21,365 bases of DNA from NCBI GenBank assembly GCA_026770585.1, contig MU648153.1, forward strand, positions 1-21,365. The letters run 5' to 3'. Below, piece by piece: positions 15,821 through 21,365 of the stretch. The stretch is from Baffinella frigidus. Taxonomy: Eukaryota; Cryptophyceae; Cryptomonadales; Baffinellaceae. Made by a program: the position numbers and the translations under genes. The first letter of the stretch is position 1; every line of letters starts with the position of its first letter. Under the pieces are notes generated by a model. That model was not told the DNA's origin. It worked only from the letters and a program-made list of their open reading frames with translations, and ran no database searches.

Positions 15821-16358
15821 GGCAAAGAGAAGTCCTTTCTCAAAGAAACTTGAGTCCTTAAGTAAAACCTCAGTGTACCTTCTCGGCAAAACTCTCACAA
15901 TTTCCTCGCTTCCAGAGAGCGAAGAATCTACAAAGTGGATCCAAGGGTACGAAACAGGCCTCTCACAGGCAAGCGGTTTCTTCTACCTAGGAAAAACTTC
16001 CGGAACAAGCGAGGCCTCGGAAAAACTGGATAGAGTGAACCATAAGCTTGAAAAAGCTTTGGAGGAGAACAAGATCTTGAAAGAGCAAAACGACGAAAAA
16101 GATCTACTGATCTCTCTCTGGCAAATCACGAACAAAGAGCTCACGTTCCTAGGAGAGAATCTCAACGACTCGCTAACTGAGTCAAGGCTTGAAGTTGAAC
16201 ACTGGATCGAGCAATTCCGGGACTTACAGACTAGGAACGATTTCCTAGCTCACCGGAACCTCATCTACGACCTAACTTTTCACGGGTTGGGAGAAGCAAT
16301 CACGGGACCGTCAGAGGAGTTGGAAACAGGCTTTCCACCAGCAGGAGGACCCCTCTAA
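15804..16358 (+). CDS. Coiled-coil ORF directly upstream of copia Gag-Pol, no ATG
   Basis: Open from after TAA at 15801-15803 to TAA at 16356-16358 (184 codons); the first initiator-like codon is GTG at 15873 and there is no ATG in frame. The central part is a heptad-like coiled coil (ASEKLDRVNHKLEKALEENK, ILKEQNDEKDLLISLWQ) followed by more helix (SRLEVEHWIEQFRDLQTRND). Composition matches the Gag-Pol ORF and the two are separated by only five A residues, so it is probably element-encoded. It could be a second Gag-like or accessory protein reached by splicing or non-ATG initiation, or a remnant. Confidence 0.45.
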   Translation, partial: LTGPSRAKRSPFSKKLESLSKTSVYLLGKTLTISSLPESEESTKWIQGYETGLSQASGFFYLGKTSGTSEASEKLDRVNHKLEKALEENKILKEQNDEKDLLISLWQITNKELTFLGENLNDSLTESRLEVEHWIEQFRDLQTRNDFLAHRNLIYDLTFHGLGEAITGPSEELETGFPPAGGPL

Positions 16359-16363
16359 AAAAA

Positions 16364-19300
16364 ATGTCAGACGACGACAACAGATCTGAAGCTGGAAGTC
16401 GCTTCTCTAGTGATAGCAGGAGAGCACAGGCCGGCCGGCAGGTCAGATCGCGCTATCTGAAAGACATGGAGAAGATCAGCAACTCAGTCACTGAAAGCCA
16501 ACACTTGATGCTCAGGGAAGACTTGTACGCAAAACTAAGCGCGGACGGTTTAGACCATTTCATCAAAATGTCGGAGGCAATTCAGGAGAAACACGGAACC
16601 CTTGAAAAATTCGAGGATTTCCACCACTTCTTCAGCCTAGCAGTACAGGTTGGATGGGAACCAGACATGGATGACGACATGGCGAAAGCCACCCTAGCTC
16701 AGCAGGACAGAGTAATCAGCTCGATCTTGATCTCAAAGCTTGGGAAATGGCAGAATCTCGCACTAGTTCACCCAAAAGAACAGATAGGTCGCTCATCATT
16801 TCTACTCAGAGGTCTGATTAACAAATTGGCTGCGGCCGCAGTTACCGGCCTCTCCACAGGACTTCTCTGGGGAAATCTGGATCAGCTCTTGACCCTCGAA
16901 ATGACTCCCAGTAAAGTGAACTGGGAAGTATGGGCCTCCAAGATGGATCTTCACCTAGTCCAGATGCACAATTCTGGACAGCAACCCTCCGATGCGCAAT
17001 TAGTAGGAAGAATCTTCGCACAACTACAGCGTTTCACCACGGATCGCTGGGCAGCTCGCGCAGAATCTATGCAAATTGCCATGTCAAATCAGGACCACAA
17101 GACGTGGGACAGCCTGAAAGCGAAAATCCTGGATTTTCACAGGGAAGATCAGCGCCTCAGGCGTATGAACCAATCCAATTCGGCAATGTACATGGGGAAC
17201 GACGATCCTCCTTACAAGAAGAAAACTCCCAAGCCGCCACCCTTCAAGCAGAACGACAAACCCAGGGATGAAAAGATCTGTGGCTTCTGCAAAAAAACCG
17301 GACACTCTGTCTCAGAATGCCGGAAGAAAAAGTACGAAGAAGGGGTCGCAGGGAACAAGGGTGCAAAGACGAACACACCTAAGGGTGACGGCAAGGGAAA
17401 ACCCCGAATGGGGGGGACAGAAATAGTCTCATTGGTCGCGGGCCGCATAGCAAAACAGACTATCGCGGTGGCCAGCAAGTCAAAGATCCACATCTTAGAA
17501 TCTGGAGCTTCCATCCATTGCACAAACGACCGGAACCTCCTCTACGACGTACGAACCTGTCAGGAAACAATTCAGGGATGCGGAACTAACGGACCAGCAC
17601 TGATAGTGACCGAGATCGGAACAATGAAAATTGATCTCAGGACAGACTCAGGAGGGATCATGACACTCGAATTTAAGGATACGTACTACTCCAAGGAGTT
17701 CGCCTTTAATTTGATTTCCGTCCCAAAGCTGCTCGAGAACGGCCACAGTGTGACAATGTCTCAGGTTTTCCACGGAATTTCAATCCGCAACGAGGAGACC
17801 CAGGTCGCCTTCATCCCGTTGGCTCACAACGAAGGAGGTCTATTCGGCCTCACTCGCGAGACCATCGTCGAAATTTCCGCACCCACAGACTTCAAAAGCT
17901 CAGTGGCTCTGCCTACAACCTCTACGGAGAAGAAGACCCCCAACGAGGCCACGTTCAAATTTCTTACAGAAAAACCTCAGCCATACAAGGTGGCCGCAGA
18001 CGGGACAATCCCACGTTTCACTCAGGATTTGATCGCTAAGTTAACAGGAGGCATGACCTGGACGGAATACGGGCACATCTGTTTCGCTCACGCAGGTGGT
18101 AACCGCGTGTTCAAGACTTTGCAGCTCATGGAAAGCGCACCAAAGATCTTAAAAAACCCAGGACCTCAGGAGGCAGACGTTCCCTGTCACACGTGTGTCA
18201 GAACTCGAATGAAAGCTCAGAGAAAACCGGCAGTTTCCAGACACCAGAACGCTACAAGAGCAGGCCAAGTGGTGCATTTTGACATGCATCACCTCGAAGT
18301 AGAAACCGATTCTGGGGAAACAATGTGGACAGTCTTCGTGGATCCCTGGTCGAAAATGAACTGGATTTTCTTCCACAAGGACAAACGGGACTGCACAATT
18401 GTGGCACTACTAGATGACCTCCTCATCAAGTTACAGCAGAAACCTCCCGATCTCGGCCTCCAAGAGATTTTCTCTGACAACGCCAGAGAATACACGGGAT
18501 CAGCTGTGAAAACTTGGTGCAGGAAATATCACATCAAGCACACACTCTCGTCTCCATATTTCTCATACCAAAACGGCTTGGCAGAGTCACCAGGATTTCA
18601 TCTGATGGACACAGCTCGAGCGATTATGAAAGATTCAGAGGTACCAGACGAGTACGTTCATTACGCGCTCAGGCACGCTCAGGATCTGCATAACAACATG
18701 GTAAGCTCCAGCCTGCCGACGGACGACCCAATCCCCTACCCGCGACATTTCAAAGGAAGGACGGCAACGTTCAAACACCTGCTACCATTTGGGTGTTGGG
18801 TCGCTACCTTCGTCCCCAAAGCTTTACGCGAACCGGGTGACTACCAGAAACGTGCGCAGGAAGCAGTTTACCTGGGAAGGAGTGATAACCAGGGATTTGC
18901 TACTGGAATCGTAGCTCTCTTCGCCAACGGAAAGACAGTGACTACCCCAGAGTACAAAGCCGACCCTACGTTATTTCCTCTTCGGACTCAGCAGGCTCAA
19001 CGCTACAGACCGTTCTCACACCCGTCGCCAGTCACCGGATTCGGAACCGACTGCGATATGGAAGGAGAAGTGCACATCAAGGCACCAGCAACAGATTCGG
19101 ACTGGGTTCCTGAAAACAAGGAAAACTCTAGCGATTCGGACAGCGACTCCGGAATGCCAGAACTAGTACGGTCAGAGAGCGAAGGAGACTCGGACTACGA
19201 AGAACCCCCTCCACGCCCGGGGGGGAGGAAATCTGCGATTAAACCCGCACCTCTCCCTAAGGCGAAAACAACGAAGAGGGTACCTCAACAGACCAAGAAG

Positions 19301-21365
19301 GTCGTTGAAAGAGAGATGCCTGACCTCTACATGTCAGACAGCGAAGAAGAATCCGACTACTCCGACAACGAATCGGATAGCGAAGAATCCCCTCCACGTT
19401 CGGGGGGGGGAACCGCAATCAAGGCCGCGGGAAAGAAACCTCTCAAGAAGGTTCCCAAACAGCCCAACAAAGCTGTAAAATCCGAGTACAGTACCCGGAG
19501 CAAGACGGCACTTGTTGCAGGTGAATCCAACGCGGAGCAGAAATGCAAGGTATGCTTCGAGGAAGCGCCAAAGGAGAGCAAAGATCAGAAACGGCCCTAC
19601 CTTCGTATGAAGGAGTTGTATGACTTCGAAGACGTCAAGGAAAAGTCACAGTACATGCTCTTCACCGCTCACGGAAGTTTCGGCATGCCCAAAGTCGAAG
19701 CTCACACACTCCCAGACAAGCCTCGAGCCGACCCTCGGACCATCACTGAAGCCTGCAAAAGGGCTGATGCTGAAAAATGGATCGAGGCGGCAGGCAATGA
19801 ATGGGACAACCTCATCAAACACGATTCCTTTGACTGGGTCGACCCACCTCAGGGGTTGCAAGTTATTGGAACAACGATGATTTTCAAGCAGAAGCTTTTT
19901 CAGGATGGAACCCTTGAAAAGTACAAAGCACGCCTCTGCGCGAGAGGAGATCAACAGAAGGAGGAAGAAGGAGAGTACATATTTAGCCCAGTCACTCGCT
20001 TTAACCTCGTGAGAATGATCCTCTCAGACGCGGTGCAACAGCATCTCTACGTCAAAACTGCAGACATCAACGGAGCGTACCTATTCGCACCCATCGGGAA
20101 GCAAACGGTACACTGCAGACCCCCTCCCGGGTTTCGCCGCGCAGACGGAAAAGTCATGCGGTTGAAGAAATCAATCTACGGGCTGGGATGCAGCGGGAAA
20201 AACTGGTATCAGCTATACACAGGTTTTCTCCTGGAACTCGGGTTCAAGCAAGCAGGAGAAGAGGGAACAGTGTTTCACATCAACTCGAAAATCCCACACA
20301 AGCTCGGAGAAATCAAGGATCAGTTCAAACTGACTTTGGCTATCTATGTGGATGACAGCATCATGAGTTTCGATAACCTCGCAGCCTACAAGGCACTAAT
20401 CGCGAAACTGAACGACAAGTTTGAAATCTCTCACGAGGAAGATGCGAAATCTTTCCTCGGCGCACTGATCACATACGACAGGCAGGAGGGCATGCTCACC
20501 TTGACACAGGAGAAGTTCATCACCGAGACCCTACGGAATTTCAGCATGGAAAACGCGACACCCATCGCAACTCCTATGGACTCAAAGCTCATCCTATCCA
20601 AGGAACAATGCCCGACAGGCACTCCAGATCCGAAGACAGTCAAGTCTTTCCAATGCTTGATCGGATCTCTCATGTGGTTGACGAGCGTTTGCAGACCGGA
20701 CGTAGCCTTCGCGACAACAAAACTCGCAAGGTACGCGAGCAACCCAGGCAAGGAACACATTCAGGCTGGACTACGAGTTCTCCGTTACCTAAACGGAACC
20801 AGAACTCTAGGCCTTTGCTACCGTGCAGATCAGAGAAACGCGCCGATCAACATGCTGAACGCAGACCCGAAGAAAAACGTCTGCTTCATCCCTCGCGAAA
20901 AGGACGGAAGTATCCCAATCAACCGCCTCTACGCGTACGCTGACGCCTCCAATTTGGATGACTATGACACGTGCCGCTCAACAACCGGCATGCTGGTTTT
21001 CCACTGCGGACTAGTCTCTTGGGGGACAAAGCTGATCAAGATCATTCTTCTCTCTACCACGGAAGCGGAATATCATGCGCTCTCTGAATCGATCAAACTG
21101 ATCATGTATCTCAGAGACGTTCTCGTAGATATCGGCAGTGAGCAGACGGTGCCCACACCGGTGGGAGAAGACAATGAAGGCTGCCTACATCTCGCAGTAG
21201 AAAACCGGCACGCCTTCGATCGCACCAGACATATGGCAGCCCGACGCCTATGGGTCATCCAGGGTGTCAAGAACAAGGTAGTCGAGATCAAAAAGTGCCC
21301 AACACTCGAAATGCTCGCAGACTTCATGACAAAGGCACAGCCGAAAGACCTTTTTCTGGTGCACA
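16364..21365 (+). CDS. Ty1/copia-type Gag-Pol polyprotein, 3'-partial
   Basis: Open from ATG at 16364 to the right edge (1667 codons, no stop reached). Residues 1-300 are a Gag region without close recognition. The CCHC zinc knuckle CGFCKKTGHSVSEC is at 306-319. The protease motif reads LESGAS at 378-383 where copia enzymes have D-S-G, and NLISVPKLLENGH follows. The integrase zinc site is H571, H576, C608, C611; the catalytic triad is D640, D705 and E741 (D-x35-E), with YQNGLAES around the Glu. An acidic Ser/Asp-rich linker lies at about 910-1040. Reverse transcriptase: KYKARLCARGD at about 1186, D1234 in TADINGAYLF, and YVDD at 1328-1331. RNase H: YADAS with D1527, STTEAEYHAL near 1567, DNEGCL at 1603, then ADFMTK. 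The order PR-IN-RT-RH defines Copia/Pseudoviridae. It copies element RNA into DNA and integrates it. The frame is intact, implying recent activity, apart from the protease substitution. Confidence 0.95.
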   Translation, partial: MSDDDNRSEAGSRFSSDSRRAQAGRQVRSRYLKDMEKISNSVTESQHLMLREDLYAKLSADGLDHFIKMSEAIQEKHGTLEKFEDFHHFFSLAVQVGWEPDMDDDMAKATLAQQDRVISSILISKLGKWQNLALVHPKEQIGRSSFLLRGLINKLAAAAVTGLSTGLLWGNLDQLLTLEMTPSKVNWEVWASKMDLHLVQMHNSGQQPSDAQLVGRIFAQLQRFTTDRWAARAESMQIAMSNQDHKTWDSLKAKILDFHREDQRLRRMNQSNSAMYMGNDDPPYKKKTPKPPPFKQNDKPRDEKICGFCKKTGHSVSECRKKKYEEGVAGNKGAKTNTPKGDGKGKPRMGGTEIVSLVAGRIAKQTIAVASKSKIHILESGASIHCTNDRNLLYDVRTCQETIQGCGTNGPALIVTEIGTMKIDLRTDSGGIMTLEFKDTYYSKEFAFNLISVPKLLENGHSVTMSQVFHGISIRNEETQVAFIPLAHNEGGLFGLTRETIVEISAPTDFKSSVALPTTSTEKKTPNEATFKFLTEKPQPYKVAADGTIPRFTQDLIAKLTGGMTWTEYGHICFAHAGGNRVFKTLQLMESAPKILKNPGPQEADVPCHTCVRTRMKAQRKPAVSRHQNATRAGQVVHFDMHHLEVETDSGETMWTVFVDPWSKMNWIFFHKDKRDCTIVALLDDLLIKLQQKPPDLGLQEIFSDNAREYTGSAVKTWCRKYHIKHTLSSPYFSYQNGLAESPGFHLMDTARAIMKDSEVPDEYVHYALRHAQDLHNNMVSSSLPTDDPIPYPRHFKGRTATFKHLLPFGCWVATFVPKALREPGDYQKRAQEAVYLGRSDNQGFATGIVALFANGKTVTTPEYKADPTLFPLRTQQAQRYRPFSHPSPVTGFGTDCDMEGEVHIKAPATDSDWVPENKENSSDSDSDSGMPELVRSESEGDSDYEEPPPRPGGRKSAIKPAPLPKAKTTKRVPQQTKKVVEREMPDLYMSDSEEESDYSDNESDSEESPPRSGGGTAIKAAGKKPLKKVPKQPNKAVKSEYSTRSKTALVAGESNAEQKCKVCFEEAPKESKDQKRPYLRMKELYDFEDVKEKSQYMLFTAHGSFGMPKVEAHTLPDKPRADPRTITEACKRADAEKWIEAAGNEWDNLIKHDSFDWVDPPQGLQVIGTTMIFKQKLFQDGTLEKYKARLCARGDQQKEEEGEYIFSPVTRFNLVRMILSDAVQQHLYVKTADINGAYLFAPIGKQTVHCRPPPGFRRADGKVMRLKKSIYGLGCSGKNWYQLYTGFLLELGFKQAGEEGTVFHINSKIPHKLGEIKDQFKLTLAIYVDDSIMSFDNLAAYKALIAKLNDKFEISHEEDAKSFLGALITYDRQEGMLTLTQEKFITETLRNFSMENATPIATPMDSKLILSKEQCPTGTPDPKTVKSFQCLIGSLMWLTSVCRPDVAFATTKLARYASNPGKEHIQAGLRVLRYLNGTRTLGLCYRADQRNAPINMLNADPKKNVCFIPREKDGSIPINRLYAYADASNLDDYDTCRSTTGMLVFHCGLVSWGTKLIKIILLSTTEAEYHALSESIKLIMYLRDVLVDIGSEQTVPTPVGEDNEGCLHLAVENRHAFDRTRHMAARRLWVIQGVKNKVVEIKKCPTLEMLADFMTKAQPKDLFLVH
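16364..21365 (+). mobile_element. LTR retrotransposon, Copia superfamily (internal region, incomplete)
   Basis: Defined by the Gag-Pol ORF. The element extends past the right edge, so the 3' LTR and polypurine tract are absent. Upstream, I could not find an LTR end followed by a primer binding site; the element may begin anywhere between about 14000 and 15800. If the upstream coiled-coil ORFs belong to it, the internal region is larger than in typical single-ORF copia elements. Confidence 0.85.

Overview
The window looks like GC-rich nuclear DNA of a microbial eukaryote (protist or alga). A Ty1/copia retrotransposon polyprotein fills the right end, there are no bacterial-style operons, and several reading frames lack an ATG, as exons or decayed genes would. 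The left third holds compact, intron-free, minus-strand genes: an ankyrin-repeat protein and Cys-rich or basic/acidic proteins of unknown family. Each is followed by a short inverted repeat. That style recalls nucleocytoplasmic large DNA viruses, so an endogenised giant-virus segment next to host retroelements is possible. I saw no viral hallmark gene (capsid, PolB, A32 ATPase), so this is inference only.

Layout. 1-416: minus-strand gene running off the left edge. 742-2328: ankyrin protein. 2669-3613: Cys/His-rich protein that shares an acidic cassette with the edge gene. 3802-11733: about 7.9 kb of minus-strand coding sequence that reads as one very large, repeat-rich, Pro/Ser-rich protein. 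It is interrupted by three frame changes, all in the same direction, and one in-frame TGA. Its best surviving piece is a 1508-codon ORF (3802-8328) with a C2HC finger near its C-terminus. Four in-frame tandem repeats with periods of 39, 108, 126 and 174 bp lie inside this block.

11945-12890 has no credible gene. It is packed with consecutive inverted repeats, including an 81-nt near-perfect palindrome and a 21/23 inverted repeat. 13370-13552 is a purine-rich GATAAG-type simple repeat. 13553-13990 is an AT-rich island with a 5'-truncated minus-strand ORF of foreign composition. 14000-14880 holds nothing I recognise.

From 14885 the plus strand carries two coiled-coil ORFs without internal methionine (14885-15574 and 15804-16358). 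They are followed, after TAA-A5-ATG, by a copia-type Gag-Pol that stays open from 16364 to the window edge (1667 codons). It has the order zinc knuckle, protease, integrase, reverse transcriptase, RNase H. All domains look intact except that the protease catalytic Asp is replaced by Glu. The 3' end and 3' LTR lie outside the window, and I could not delimit a 5' LTR.
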